A DNA stretch of 64,000 bases from Marinobacter salexigens (GTDB taxonomy: Bacteria; Pseudomonadota; Gammaproteobacteria; Pseudomonadales; Oleiphilaceae): assembly GCF_002806945.1 (NCBI RefSeq), contig NZ_NIHC01000004.1:1-64000 (forward strand), in the 5' to 3' direction. Position numbers and translations under genes: made by a program. How positions within the stretch are numbered: the first letter of the stretch is position 1; every line of letters begins with the position of its first letter. Below the pieces are notes generated by a model, which saw nothing but the letters and a program-made list of their open reading frames with translations, did no database searches and was not told where the DNA came from. Shown here in pieces: positions 24,288 to 32,575 of the stretch.

Positions 24288-25421
24288 CTAACCCTGCAAC
24301 AACTGCAGCACCTGCTGCGGCCGTGCGTTGGCCTGAGCCAATACCGAGAGGCCAGCCTGCTGGAGCACCTGGGTGCGAGCCAGTTCGGCGGATTCTGCGG
24401 CGAAGTCGGCGTCGCGGATTCGGCTGTTTGAGGCCGAGAGGTTTTCTGAGGTTGTGGCCAGGTTGGCAATGGTGGACTCGAAGCGGTTCTGAATGGCGCC
24501 CAGCTCACTCCGGATCGAGTTAACCGAGTTTAGTGCGGTATCAACGCGAAGAATTGCGTCTCCTGCGCCGTAGACAGTATCGATGGCAACGTCGGCCAGA
24601 CTGTCAGATACAGTGGCCCCTGTGCCGGTGCTGGTCAGTGCTGGAGGGGTGGCGCCAGTCGAAAGTGAAATGGCGCTCAATTCCTGATCAGATTTTATTT
24701 CAATTCCGTTCCCGTTTTTACTTGCAACCGCAACGGCGCCATCCAGTTGATTGTTGATGGTTTCGATAACATCGGTAATGCCGGATTCTTCACCGGTAAA
24801 GGTGATGGTGTTTAGGGTTCCACCTACTGTTACATTCAGAGAGTCGCCAGTATCAACTCCGTTCGTGCCAGAAAAATCAACACCAAGTGCTGAGGCTGTC
24901 GCAATGCTGCCTACATCAATGGCCCGGGAACCTTTGGTCAAGTTAACGCTTATTGTGTCGCCTGTGTTTGCGCCAACCTGAAAAGAGGTAATCCCAAACG
25001 TGCCATCAAGAACTTTGAGACCGTTAAAGGAGGTCTGGTTCGAAATTCGGTCAATTTCCTGAATGCGCTGCTGCACTTCTTTGTCCAAATCCTGCCGGTC
25101 AGACTCACTGTTGGTGCCGTTGGCGGATTGAACAGAAAGTTCTCGAATTCTTTGTAGGTTAGCCACAACTTGATCCAGCGCACCTTCGGCTGTTTGAGCG
25201 AGCGAGATGCCATCGTTCGCATTGCGCTGGGCCATGTTCAGGCCGGAAATTTGAGACTCAAACCGTGTTGAAATGGCTAGGCCAGCGGCATCGTCTTTGG
25301 CCGAGTTAATACGCAGGCCAGATGAAAGCCGCTCCAGCGCAGTATTCGCAGCACCTTGAGAGGCGTTCAAATTGCGCTGTGCGTTTAGTGACGCGATATT
25401 GGTGTTGATGATCTGAGGCAT
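24288..25421 (-). CDS. fliC: Flagellin, long form
   Basis: 377 residues. The conserved D0/D1 N-terminus ([52 protein letters not shown]) and the matching C-terminus ([36 protein letters not shown], ending VLQLLQG) surround a surface-exposed Thr/Ser/Gly-rich D2-like centre at about 165-290. It is exported by the flagellar type III system and polymerises into the filament. AGGGAGAG precedes the start. It is divergent from the shorter flagellin at 25802; the two share ends but differ in the centre. Confidence 0.95.
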   Translation of the reverse strand: MPQIINTNIASLNAQRNLNASQGAANTALERLSSGLRINSAKDDAAGLAISTRFESQISGLNMAQRNANDGISLAQTAEGALDQVVANLQRIRELSVQSANGTNSESDRQDLDKEVQQRIQEIDRISNQTSFNGLKVLDGTFGITSFQVGANTGDTISVNLTKGSRAIDVGSIATASALGVDFSGTNGVDTGDSLNVTVGGTLNTITFTGEESGITDVIETINNQLDGAVAVASKNGNGIEIKSDQELSAISLSTGATPPALTSTGTGATVSDSLADVAIDTVYGAGDAILRVDTALNSVNSIRSELGAIQNRFESTIANLATTSENLSASNSRIRDADFAAESAELARTQVLQQAGLSVLAQANARPQQVLQLLQG

Positions 25422-25521
25422 GTTGCTCTCCCTACCTGAAGCCGCCGGAAGCTCAGCACCTTCATGTAAAGGGGCTTTATACCGGCAAAGATTCGTTTGG
25501 TTGCTGTTATATCAATAGGTA

Positions 25522-25537
25522 AGCCGAATTCATGCCA
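25522..25537 (-). promoter_or_regulatory. Possible sigma-54 promoter for the long flagellin gene
   Basis: On the minus strand TGGCATG-AATT-CGGCT keeps the -24 GG and -12 GC at the right spacing, but the -12 half is poor. It lies about 100 bases upstream of the start. No good sigma-28 box was found on this side, unlike the other flagellin. Treat as weak. Confidence 0.3.
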
Positions 25538-25687
25538 ACTTCCATTTAAGTGTTTAGGATCTTGAAAAATAAAAGATAATTTATTTGATGCCATTCGGCT
25601 GTGGAGTAAAGCCGTCAGTCGCTTGGCGCGGATAAGGGCATTGTTTTGCCGTTTTACATTCTATTACAAAGTTTTCTGAAATTTAGC

Positions 25688-25714
25688 TAAAGGAACCTAG
25701 GGAAGCGCCGTTAA
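25688..25714 (+). promoter_or_regulatory. Sigma-28 (FliA) promoter of the short flagellin
   Basis: TAAA at 25688-25691, exactly 15 bases, then GCCGTTAA at 25707-25714: one mismatch to the FliA consensus TAAA-N15-GCCGATAA. It is 87 bases ahead of the start codon. This accounts for much of the 380-base gap between the two flagellin genes. Confidence 0.8.
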
Positions 25715-25801
25715 TCACTATAACAGGGCGGCGTACCCCACTTATTGAGAACGGACGCCAAGCCTCTTCCAGAGAAAACTTAAAGGTTTAGGAGAAGTAT
25801 T

Positions 25802-26650
25802 ATGGCTCTCGGTATCAACTCAAACATTGCGTCAATCAATGCACAAAATCAACTTGGCAAATCTCAGAGTTTGTCAAACCAGGCATTGGAGCGTTTGTCT
25901 TCTGGTTTGCGGATTAACTCGGCTAAAGACGATGCTGCGGGCATGGCGATTTCGACACGTTTTGATGCACAGGTGCGGGGATTAACTGTTGCCCAGCGCA
26001 ATGCGAACGATGGTATTTCGCTTGCGCAAACAACAGAGGGTGCTCTCAATGAAGTTACAAACAACCTGCAGAGAATTCGGGAGTTGGCGGTTCAAGCCGC
26101 AAATGGCACGAACGGTGATGAAGACAAGGCTGCCCTCCAGCAAGAAGTTACCGATCGCATGGCCGAGATTGATCGATTGACCACCGATACAAAGTTTAAC
26201 GGTATTCAGGTTCTTAATGGTGGAGTGCCTGCAGGTGGTGGTGCTGCTGCAGCGCTCGTTTTTCAGGTCGGCGCTGATAGCGGTCAAACAATATCCATAG
26301 ACATGACTAGTCATGTGATGGATACGGCTACACTGACCGGTGGCGCGCTTGATATAACCGGTGATAACGCAGCCGTTGGTGCTGAGATCGTCAAAATTGA
26401 TGAGGCACTGACAAAAGTTAATGATTTTCGAAGTGAGCTTGGTGCGGTACAAAATCGCTTTGAAAGCACAATCGCCAACCTTGGAACATCGATCGAGAAT
26501 ATGAGTGCTGCAAACAGTCGTATCTTGGACGCCGACTTCGCCGCCGAATCCGCAAAAATGGCCAAAGCTAACGTACTACAACAGGCAGGTATTTCGGTTC
26601 TGGCTCAGGCTAACGCCCGTCCAAACCAGGTTCTGTCTCTGCTGCAGTAA
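25802..26650 (+). CDS. Flagellin, short form
   Basis: 282 residues. The N-terminus ([45 protein letters not shown]) and C-terminus ([36 protein letters not shown]; ending VLSLLQ) are standard. The variable centre is reduced to a short Gly/Ala-rich piece, so it is essentially a D0-D1 flagellin. AGGAG precedes the ATG. It is expressed from the FliA promoter at 25688 and ends in its own terminator. It is probably a minor or alternative filament subunit, or the main one with the long form minor; sequence cannot tell. Confidence 0.95.
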   Translation: MALGINSNIASINAQNQLGKSQSLSNQALERLSSGLRINSAKDDAAGMAISTRFDAQVRGLTVAQRNANDGISLAQTTEGALNEVTNNLQRIRELAVQAANGTNGDEDKAALQQEVTDRMAEIDRLTTDTKFNGIQVLNGGVPAGGGAAAALVFQVGADSGQTISIDMTSHVMDTATLTGGALDITGDNAAVGAEIVKIDEALTKVNDFRSELGAVQNRFESTIANLGTSIENMSAANSRILDADFAAESAKMAKANVLQQAGISVLAQANARPNQVLSLLQ

Positions 26651-26675
26651 TAGCGGGCAGTTAATACGCATTAAT

Positions 26676-26705
26676 ACCAGCCTTTCCAGTGAAGGGCTGG
26701 TTTTT
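26676..26705 (+). terminator. Terminator after the short flagellin
   Basis: ACCAGCC-TTT pairs with AAG-GGCTGGT over a short loop, followed by TTTTT at 26701-26705. It separates flagellin from flaG. Confidence 0.78.
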
Positions 26706-26725
26706 GCGCTAACGCGGGGTGAATT

Positions 26726-27106
26726 ATGAATGATGTTAATCTTTACAGCCCGGGTTTGAAGCTGGCGGCTGCAGGCGGCCAGCCAGTAGGTTTGCGGTCG
26801 GCTCAGACTGCGAAAGCCGATACCTCCATTGTGAATGTTCAGGCTTCTGAAAAGGCGCAGGTGGTTCGATCTGAAGCCCGCCCGGAAGAGCTTGAGGTAG
26901 CGGTGACGAAGCTCAATGATTACGTTCAAACGGTTCAACGCGACTTGCAGTTTGAAGTCGATATGGAGCGTGGACAAACCATTGTTCGAGTTGTCGATAA
27001 TGAAACCCAGGAAGTTATTCGTCAGATGCCGGATGAGGTTGCTTTGAGATTGGCAGACAATTTGCAGCAAGATGAGCCACTGACGTTGCTCAACCTTGAG
27101 GTTTGA
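26726..27106 (+). CDS. flaG: FlaG family flagellar protein
   Basis: 126 residues. A poorly conserved N-terminal half is followed by the FlaG domain: LNDYVQTVQRDLQFEVDMERGQTIVRVVDNETQEVIRQMP. FlaG proteins modulate filament length in Pseudomonas, Aeromonas and Campylobacter. It lies between flagellin and fliD as usual in polar-flagellate gammaproteobacteria. No start conflict was seen. Confidence 0.9.
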   Translation: MNDVNLYSPGLKLAAAGGQPVGLRSAQTAKADTSIVNVQASEKAQVVRSEARPEELEVAVTKLNDYVQTVQRDLQFEVDMERGQTIVRVVDNETQEVIRQMPDEVALRLADNLQQDEPLTLLNLEV

Positions 27107-27236
27107 AGGTTGTTTTGCTTATCCTGAGTGCATGGGTACTGAGTTTGCAGCTGATTGGAAGCGCCGTCGCACTCGCAAGGGGCGGCGGTGTTTTAGGTTT
27201 TAGGCTATAATTTGTACAAATAAATGATAAAAGCGG

Positions 27237-27263
27237 CAAAGTTTTTCCGTATGCTGCCGATAA
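27237..27263 (+). promoter_or_regulatory. Sigma-28 (FliA) promoter of fliDS
   Basis: CAAA at 27237-27240, a 15-base spacer, then a perfect GCCGATAA at 27256-27263; the -35 box differs from consensus by one base. It lies 54 bases ahead of fliD. The rest of the 27107-27316 gap shows no gene. Confidence 0.85.
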
Positions 27264-27316
27264 CCAAGTACACGCAGATAGACATACCACATGTTTAGCC
27301 CCTATGGAGGCACACT

Positions 27317-28687
27317 ATGGCATCAATTACTTCACTGGGCGCAGGTTCCGGGATATTCAGTTCTGACCTTGTCGATAAACTGGTTGAAGCCGAGCGCGTG
27401 CCAACAGAGAATCGGCTGGACAATAAAGAGCAGTCTGTACAGGCGAAGATTTCCGCTTTCGGAGCGCTGAAAAGTGCCTTGGAGGCAATGCAATCTCCCC
27501 TTGAGGGCCTGATGTCCGGGAAGGCTTTTGAAGCTTATGCCTCAAAAATATCGAATGAAGCCGTGGCAGGGGCGACCATTGCGGAGTCTGGAGTATCGCG
27601 TGGTTCTTATACTCTGAATGTCTCTCAGTTGGCCCAGCGTCAGTCTCTGGCGTCTACCAGCATGGTGGATAAGGATACCACCGCATACGGCTCTGGCACT
27701 TTAACGTTCAATGTGGGTGGCGTCAGCACAGACATAACCATTAATAGCAGCAATAACACGCTTGAAGGTATTGCCAGTGCGATCAATGAGGCAGGCGCAG
27801 GCGTTTCGGCAGGAGTAGTCGACACCGGTTCTGGCTACCGTTTGGTGATGACATCAGATGAGAGTGGTACTGATAATGCCATCACGGTAACAACCGCAGG
27901 TGATGCCGCGCTGTCGCAATTTGAATTTGATGGTGGTGGTTCCGGTATGAGCCAGACTGTGGCGGCACTTGATGCCAAGCTTGATGTGAACGGTATCGCT
28001 ATCACGCGATCTTCCAACACGGTTGAGGGCGTAATAGAGGGTGTGACTTTTGATTTAAAATCTGCGGGCACCTCTATAGTCACGATTGCATCCGACCCAG
28101 ACAAAGTAACTGAGAGCGTTCAGGAATTTGTAGATAAATACAATGCCCTGCAGGACGTTATCAAAAAAGCATCTGGTTATGATGCAGGTGCCGAGCGTGG
28201 TGGCGTGTTGACGGGTGACTCTACTATTCGCAGCCTTCAGAATGATTTACGCGCAATGCTTACCGACATCCCTGATGGTTTGCAGAACTCGCCTGTGCGT
28301 ATGCTGGCTGATATTGGCATCTCCACAAATCCAGACACCGGAAAGCTGGACTTTAGCGCCGATAAGTTTAAAGAACAGTTGTTTGCAAATCCTGATGACG
28401 TAACGGCTTTATTTTCGGGTGACAACGGTATTGCCGCCAGAGCCCTGGAGTCGGTTGAGAGTTATGTGCAATCGAGTGGCCGTTTTGACAACCGCACCGA
28501 AGGGTTGAGCAAAACCCTCGAAGATATTCAGGATCAGCGCATTCGCCTGGCTGATAAAACGGAATCTTTGCGCGCACGATTGGTCAAGCAGTTTTCTGCG
28601 GCTGACTCGTTAATTGCTCAGCTCCAAAGCACCGGTAATTTTGTTAGCCAGCAACTTGAAGCACTTGCGCCACAAAACAATAAGTGA
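27317..28687 (+). CDS. fliD: Flagellar filament cap protein FliD
   Basis: 456 residues, typical FliD/HAP2. The N-terminal start ITSLGAGSGIFSSDLVDKLVEAE and the C-terminal coiled-coil region (SLRARLVKQFSAADSLIAQLQSTGNFVSQQL) are the conserved ends that insert between flagellin subunits. The centre has the usual Ser/Thr-rich beta-domains, including SVQEFVDKYNALQDVI. GGAGG precedes the ATG. It caps the growing filament and promotes flagellin folding. It is followed 38 bases later by fliS in the same transcript. Confidence 0.94.
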   Translation: MASITSLGAGSGIFSSDLVDKLVEAERVPTENRLDNKEQSVQAKISAFGALKSALEAMQSPLEGLMSGKAFEAYASKISNEAVAGATIAESGVSRGSYTLNVSQLAQRQSLASTSMVDKDTTAYGSGTLTFNVGGVSTDITINSSNNTLEGIASAINEAGAGVSAGVVDTGSGYRLVMTSDESGTDNAITVTTAGDAALSQFEFDGGGSGMSQTVAALDAKLDVNGIAITRSSNTVEGVIEGVTFDLKSAGTSIVTIASDPDKVTESVQEFVDKYNALQDVIKKASGYDAGAERGGVLTGDSTIRSLQNDLRAMLTDIPDGLQNSPVRMLADIGISTNPDTGKLDFSADKFKEQLFANPDDVTALFSGDNGIAARALESVESYVQSSGRFDNRTEGLSKTLEDIQDQRIRLADKTESLRARLVKQFSAADSLIAQLQSTGNFVSQQLEALAPQNNK

Positions 28688-28725
28688 TCATTCGAGCGGA
28701 TTCGGCTGGCACTAAGAGGTTAAAT

Positions 28726-29127
28726 ATGAACGGTTTACAAGCTTACCAACGCGTTAATACCCAAACCAGCATTACCGATGCGGATCCACACCGCTTGATT
28801 CAGCTTTTATACAACGGTGCCTTGGAGCGCATAAACATGGCCAAAGCCCGCATGCAGGCGAAGGACTATGAAGGCAAGGGCAATCTGATTAGCAAAGCCA
28901 TTGAAATTATCGGTGGTTTGAGGGGCTTTCTGGATTTTGAGAAAGGCGGCGAACTAGCTGCGCGCCTTGAAGGTTTGTACGACTACATGGAGCGTACCCT
29001 TCTGGAAGCCAGCGCCAAGAACGATATGACCAAGCTGGATGAAGTTGCTGATCTGCTGCGCTCTATCAAAGATGGTTGGGATGGTATTCGGGAAGAGGCT
29101 GTATCCAAGTCAGCTCAGGTTGGTTGA
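28726..29127 (+). CDS. fliS: Flagellin chaperone FliS
   Basis: 133 residues from ATG 28726 (AAGAGG upstream); an earlier in-frame start at 28684 overlaps fliD and lacks family sequence. The conserved start NGLQAYQRVNTQTSITDADPHRLIQLLYNGALERI and the ENLxxIKxxWD-like ending (SIKDGWDGIRE) identify FliS. It binds the flagellin C-terminus in the cytoplasm and prevents premature polymerisation. No fliT is visible; the next bases are intergenic repeat and brnTA. Confidence 0.94.
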   Translation: MNGLQAYQRVNTQTSITDADPHRLIQLLYNGALERINMAKARMQAKDYEGKGNLISKAIEIIGGLRGFLDFEKGGELAARLEGLYDYMERTLLEASAKNDMTKLDEVADLLRSIKDGWDGIREEAVSKSAQVG

Positions 29128-29135
29128 CTTTACCT

Positions 29136-29273
29136 TCCCCCCTCTCCCCCGGCCCCTCTCCCGCAAGGGGAGAGGGGAGGTACTCCCCAGGTCGAAAGTA
29201 GGCGCACCATGCTTACAGGCAGTGCAGTAAAAGCCCCTCGCCCTTGGCGGGAGAGGGGTTGGGGAGAGGGGGA
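29136..29273. repeat. Pair of inverted C/T-rich intergenic repeats
   Basis: The left unit (about 29136-29178) matches the repeat at 9811. The right unit (about 29232-29273, GCCCCTCGCCCTTGGCGGGA onward) is an inverted, diverged copy. Together they can fold into one long hairpin spanning the whole 29128-29280 gap between fliS and the convergent brnA. Confidence 0.83.
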
Positions 29274-29280
29274 GTGTGCA

Positions 29281-29496
29281 TCAGTCCCAGCGAATATCAA
29301 TCTCCCGCTTGTTGGCCATGCAGTCCCTCAAATATAAATTTATCAGGGTCTGGTATGGCACTCCGGTTTTGTCGGCCATTTCCTTGAAATAATCCAGCAC
29401 ATCTTCCCCCAGCCTCATGGTTACGGGCTTTTTGAGTTTTGCGGCATAGGGGTTTGGCCGCGATTTCATTTTGGATAGATCGTATTCTGCTTTCAT
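29281..29496 (-). CDS. brnA: BrnA-family antitoxin
   Basis: 71 residues. A short N-terminal toxin-binding region (AEYDLSKMKSRPNPYAAKLKKP) precedes a ribbon-helix-helix-like tail (VTMRLGEDVLDYFKEMADKTGVPYQTLINLYLRDC). It overlaps brnT by 4 bases with the toxin first, the normal order. Despite belonging to the same family as the antitoxin at 21044, the sequences are only loosely alike, so the two loci are not a recent duplication. Confidence 0.88.
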   Translation of the reverse strand: MKAEYDLSKMKSRPNPYAAKLKKPVTMRLGEDVLDYFKEMADKTGVPYQTLINLYLRDCMANKREIDIRWD

Positions 29497-29780
29497 GAGA
29501 GGCCACCATGGTAATGAGAACGTTCTGTTGCGGTTGCCTTCCTTGCTGAAATTATCCTGATTACGTTGCCTCCTTTGCGTTCACAATGGCATACAAGTAA
29601 AAGTCTGCCGAGAGCGCTTGTGCCCAGCATAAGAAATCTGTCCTCGTGTTCTGAGTTTTCACCATCGAAGAACTGGATGGCGAACTCATCGAAGAAGACG
29701 GTTTGCGCCTCATTAAAGCTAACTCCATGCTTTACTTCATTCGACGCGGCTTTGGTGCGATTCCATTCGAATTTGATCAT
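29493..29780 (-). CDS. brnT: BrnT-family ribonuclease toxin
   Basis: 95 residues of the RelE-like BrnT family: IKFEWNRTKAASNEVKHGVSFNEAQTVFFD, then EDRFLMLGTSALGRLLLVCHCERKGGNVIRIISARKATATER. The basic C-terminal RIISARKAT block carries residues needed for RNase activity in characterised BrnT. The protein looks intact. It is autoregulated with brnA, probably at the palindrome immediately upstream. It is divergent from argG. Confidence 0.9.
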   Translation of the reverse strand: MIKFEWNRTKAASNEVKHGVSFNEAQTVFFDEFAIQFFDGENSEHEDRFLMLGTSALGRLLLVCHCERKGGNVIRIISARKATATERSHYHGGLS

Positions 29781-29781
29781 C

Positions 29782-29796
29782 CATACATTGTATGTA
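29782..29796. promoter_or_regulatory. Candidate BrnA operator of the intact brnTA locus
   Basis: CATACA-T-TGTATG (29782-29794) is a perfect inverted repeat one base upstream of the brnT start codon. On the minus strand it reads TACATACAATGTATG, sharing TACATACAA with the element at 20959 in front of the decayed brnTA copy. Confidence 0.6.
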
Positions 29797-29892
29797 CGCG
29801 GTGGTAACAGTCAATAGCCAACTCCCCCGCACTCCCGTACAATACGCCTCTTCTTTTCAATACATCCATTCTGTTCAGTCTGGAGCAAAAAT

Positions 29893-31104
29893 ATGTCTGA
29901 TATTAAAAAGGTGGTTCTGGCCTATTCTGGCGGCCTGGATACCTCCGTTATTGTTCGGTGGTTGCAGGATACTTATAACTGTGAGGTGGTAACGTTTACC
30001 GCCGACATCGGCCAGGGTGAGGAAGTTGAGCCGGCGCGTGCGAAGGCGGAAGCCTTGGGCGTGAAGGAAATTTACATTGAGGACCTGCGCGAGGAGTTTG
30101 TGCGCGATTATGTGTTCCCGATGTTCCGTGCCAACACCGTTTATGAAGGTGAGTACCTGCTGGGTACGTCTATTGCGCGCCCTCTGATTGCCAAGCGTTT
30201 GATTGATATTGCTAACCAGACCGGTGCAGATGCTATTTCCCACGGCGCGACCGGTAAGGGCAACGACCAGGTTCGTTTTGAGCTGGGTGCCTATGCGCTG
30301 AAGCCGGGTGTTAAGGTTATCGCGCCCTGGCGTGAATGGGATCTGAATTCCCGTGAGAAGCTGCTGAAATACTGCGAAGAGCGCAACATTCAGGTAGACA
30401 TGAAGCCGGGCAAATCGCCTTACTCCATGGATGCCAACCTGCTGCACATTTCCTATGAAGGCATGAATCTGGAAGATCCTTGGTCAGAAGCTGAGGACGA
30501 TATGTGGCGCTGGAGTGTGTCTCCGGAAGCTGCGCCAGATAAGCCGACTTACATTGAACTCACGTACCGCAAGGGCGATATTGTTGCCGTTGATGGCGTT
30601 GAGATGAAAGCTCACGAAGTGCTGGAGAACCTGAACAAGGTTGCTGGCGCTAACGGTATTGGCCGTTTGGATATTGTTGAGAACCGTTACGTGGGCATGA
30701 AGTCCCGCGGTTGCTACGAAACACCGGGCGGTACGATTATGCTGCGTGCGCACCGTGCGATTGAGTCCATCACTCTGGACCGCGAAGTAGCGCACCTTAA
30801 AGACAGCCTGATGCCCCGTTACGCGACTGTTATCTATAACGGCTACTGGTGGTCCCCGGAGCGTGAAGCTCTGCAGGCGCTGATCGACCAGACTCAGGAA
30901 TACGTGAACGGCGTTGTTCGTCTGAAGCTGTACAAGGGCAACGTGGATGTAGTTGGCCGTAAATCTGAAGACTCATTGTTCGATGAGAAAATTGCCACCT
31001 TTGAAGAAGACGAAGGCGCATATGACCAGAAAGACGCAGAAGGCTTCATCAAGCTGAATGCGCTGCGCCTGCGGATTGCTGCGGGTAAAGGTCGTAAGCT
31101 TTAA
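29893..31104 (+). CDS. argG: Argininosuccinate synthase
   Basis: 403 residues, the type I length. It joins citrulline and aspartate with ATP in arginine biosynthesis. The ATP pyrophosphatase P-loop is AYSGGLDTS (10-18). The family segments [34 protein letters not shown] and [12 protein letters not shown] follow. GGAG lies upstream of the ATG. It is monocistronic: a brnTA locus lies upstream on the other strand and a long palindrome downstream. Confidence 0.97.
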   Translation: MSDIKKVVLAYSGGLDTSVIVRWLQDTYNCEVVTFTADIGQGEEVEPARAKAEALGVKEIYIEDLREEFVRDYVFPMFRANTVYEGEYLLGTSIARPLIAKRLIDIANQTGADAISHGATGKGNDQVRFELGAYALKPGVKVIAPWREWDLNSREKLLKYCEERNIQVDMKPGKSPYSMDANLLHISYEGMNLEDPWSEAEDDMWRWSVSPEAAPDKPTYIELTYRKGDIVAVDGVEMKAHEVLENLNKVAGANGIGRLDIVENRYVGMKSRGCYETPGGTIMLRAHRAIESITLDREVAHLKDSLMPRYATVIYNGYWWSPEREALQALIDQTQEYVNGVVRLKLYKGNVDVVGRKSEDSLFDEKIATFEEDEGAYDQKDAEGFIKLNALRLRIAAGKGRKL

Positions 31105-31121
31105 AAGCTGACACTGTGCCT

Positions 31122-31232
31122 GACCAAGGCCGGTGCAGCCTCCCAGAAAACGCCCGTAAATACATCCGTGTAGGGCTCGGTCGCGCCATCCCTGGCGCTC
31201 CACGTTTCTGGGAGGCTGTACCGGCCTTGGTC
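31122..31232. repeat. Long palindromic repeat, copy A (argG 3' side)
   Basis: The left arm 31122-31152 pairs with the right arm 31203-31232 (GACCAAGGCCGGT and on), with one G-T wobble and one bulged A. The 50-base centre contains AATACATCCGTGTA, GCTCGG and a GCGCCA/TGGCGC mini-hairpin. The centre is related to copies B and D, but the arm sequence is almost entirely different. It sits between convergent argG and the AraC gene and could act as terminator for both. Confidence 0.88.
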
Positions 31233-31240
31233 GTTCTAGG

Positions 31241-32266
31241 TTAGTTGCTGGCCTCTGCTTGCCGAAACTCCCCAGGCGTCATCCCCGCCACCACCTTGAA
31301 TTTCCGATGAAACGAGGTCGTCTCGCTATACCCCAGCCTCAATGCGATATCCGGAATGCTCAAATCGCTGTTCAGCAAATAATCTTCCGCCATCTTCTGG
31401 CGAACTTCATCCAGTAACTTCTGATAAGAAACCCCCTCCTGGCTCAGCTTTCGCTGCAGGGTTCTGCTCGTTATCCCTAAGTTTTCCGCCACCATGTCCT
31501 GCCGGGTAATGCCGTGCATCAGTTGCTGCTGAATGCTGTGCTTTACCTGCGATGTCAGGTCGGTATCTGTATCCAGTGAGGCCAACTGGGTGAGGGCATG
31601 GGCTTCCAGGGTCTTGCGGAGCATGGGGTCGGGTTGTCGCAGGCGGGTTTCCAGCAGTTCTTTTTTTAGGGTTATGGAATCCTCATCGGCGCCAAACTGC
31701 ACTGGGCACTTCCAGCGCTCCAGGTAGGCTTGTTCGAGTTCAGCGCCGGGGGATTGTCGCATCAGGCGAACGCCGGTGGGGGAGGCGTTCGCATCGTCTG
31801 CCAGCCAGCGGGCATAGTTAATCCAGGAGGCAAACACGTTGTCGATAACCTGCGGCCGCACAATCGGGTGGTTGTAGTTGCAGTTCCAGATGAGTTTGAT
31901 GGAACGCTGCTCCATGGCAAGAGCAGTGGTGCCCATGTCGCCCACCAGTTTTTCAAAGGGCGCAATGCGAGCCACGGCTTCCCCAAGGGTTACACAGCTC
32001 ATGGTGATGTAGCCCAGCACGCTGTAGGAACCAGGCTGCACGAAGTCGCCGGTTTCCAGCCCAAGTATGGGATTGTTGGTGAGTTCGCAGAGTAAAAGGA
32101 TGAACTGCTGAAACTGGTCGCCGTTTATCCGGCCTTCGTCAGAATCCAGAATGGCGGGTTCAAGGCCTGCTTTATTAAATAGTGCGGTGGTGTCTGCACC
32201 TATGGATTCGGCGGCGCGCACATACTGGCGCAGGGCAGCAACGGAGGCAGTTCCAAGGTTTGTCAT
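31241..32266 (-). CDS. AraC-family transcriptional regulator
   Basis: 341 residues. An N-terminal arabinose-binding-like (Arabinose_bd) ligand domain spans about 20-210. A C-terminal double helix-turn-helix follows: MVAENLGITSRTLQRKLSQEGVSYQKLLDEVRQKMAEDYL, then SIPDIALRLGYSETTSFHRKFKVVAGMTPGEFR. This is the class that includes OruR- and VirS-like activators of catabolic or lipid genes in Pseudomonas and Mycobacterium. No divergent target gene is adjacent, so the ligand and regulon are unknown. Confidence 0.9.
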   Translation of the reverse strand: MTNLGTASVAALRQYVRAAESIGADTTALFNKAGLEPAILDSDEGRINGDQFQQFILLLCELTNNPILGLETGDFVQPGSYSVLGYITMSCVTLGEAVARIAPFEKLVGDMGTTALAMEQRSIKLIWNCNYNHPIVRPQVIDNVFASWINYARWLADDANASPTGVRLMRQSPGAELEQAYLERWKCPVQFGADEDSITLKKELLETRLRQPDPMLRKTLEAHALTQLASLDTDTDLTSQVKHSIQQQLMHGITRQDMVAENLGITSRTLQRKLSQEGVSYQKLLDEVRQKMAEDYLLNSDLSIPDIALRLGYSETTSFHRKFKVVAGMTPGEFRQAEASN

Positions 32267-32365
32267 GATTACAGCACGGTTGTTTTTAGGTGTTATCGGG
32301 GAAGTATAACGAAACTTGCGCTGAACAAGTTAAACGAATGATTGCGAGGGAGCAAAAAACAAAAA

Positions 32366-32385
32366 GGCCAGCTAAAGAGCTGGCC
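32366..32385 (-). terminator. Intrinsic terminator (minus strand) in the 32267-32575 gap
   Basis: GGCCAGCT-AAAG-AGCTGGCC followed on the minus strand by a T-rich run (TTTTTGTTTTTT). It is 190 bases past the stop of the REC-GGDEF gene, so it either ends that transcript or ends a separate small RNA starting near 32530. Confidence 0.82.
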
Positions 32386-32537
32386 TAAAGAGAGAGAACA
32401 AACGAAAGTGCCTGAAAAATTCGTTAATTCGGTGGATTCCCATTTGGCGGCGGAGGTACAACACGGCTCCTCCGCCATGGGGGATACTGCTTAAATCCAC
32501 AATCTTAGAATAGGGCTTTCGCTTTGCTATGTCTGTG

Positions 32538-32553
32538 CGTGATGTGTGTCACA
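32538..32553. promoter_or_regulatory. CRP/Vfr-like site in an otherwise gene-free gap
   Basis: CGTGATGTGTGTCACA fits the CRP-type TGTGA-N6-TCACA pattern (read as TGTGACACACATCACG on the minus strand). It lies just downstream of the REC-GGDEF stop and about 150 bases before the terminator at 32366. The 32267-32575 gap also has a GGCGGAG/CTCCGCC hairpin near 32450-32477. Confidence 0.4.
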
Positions 32554-32575
32554 GTGTTACGGATTGTTGGTCAGT

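Noticed and set aside
25422..25520. Sigma-28 promoter for the long flagellin (GCCGGTAT box)
   Set aside because: The -10 has two mismatches and no TAAA at the correct spacing.
29132..29280. Repeats between fliS and brnA considered as a CRISPR array
   Set aside because: Only two inverted, diverged C/T-rich units without regular spacers; no cas genes in the window.
32293..32478. 61-codon minus-strand frame in the AraC-side gap
   Set aside because: It runs through the intrinsic terminator at 32366 and has no family resemblance; a non-coding RNA is more plausible.
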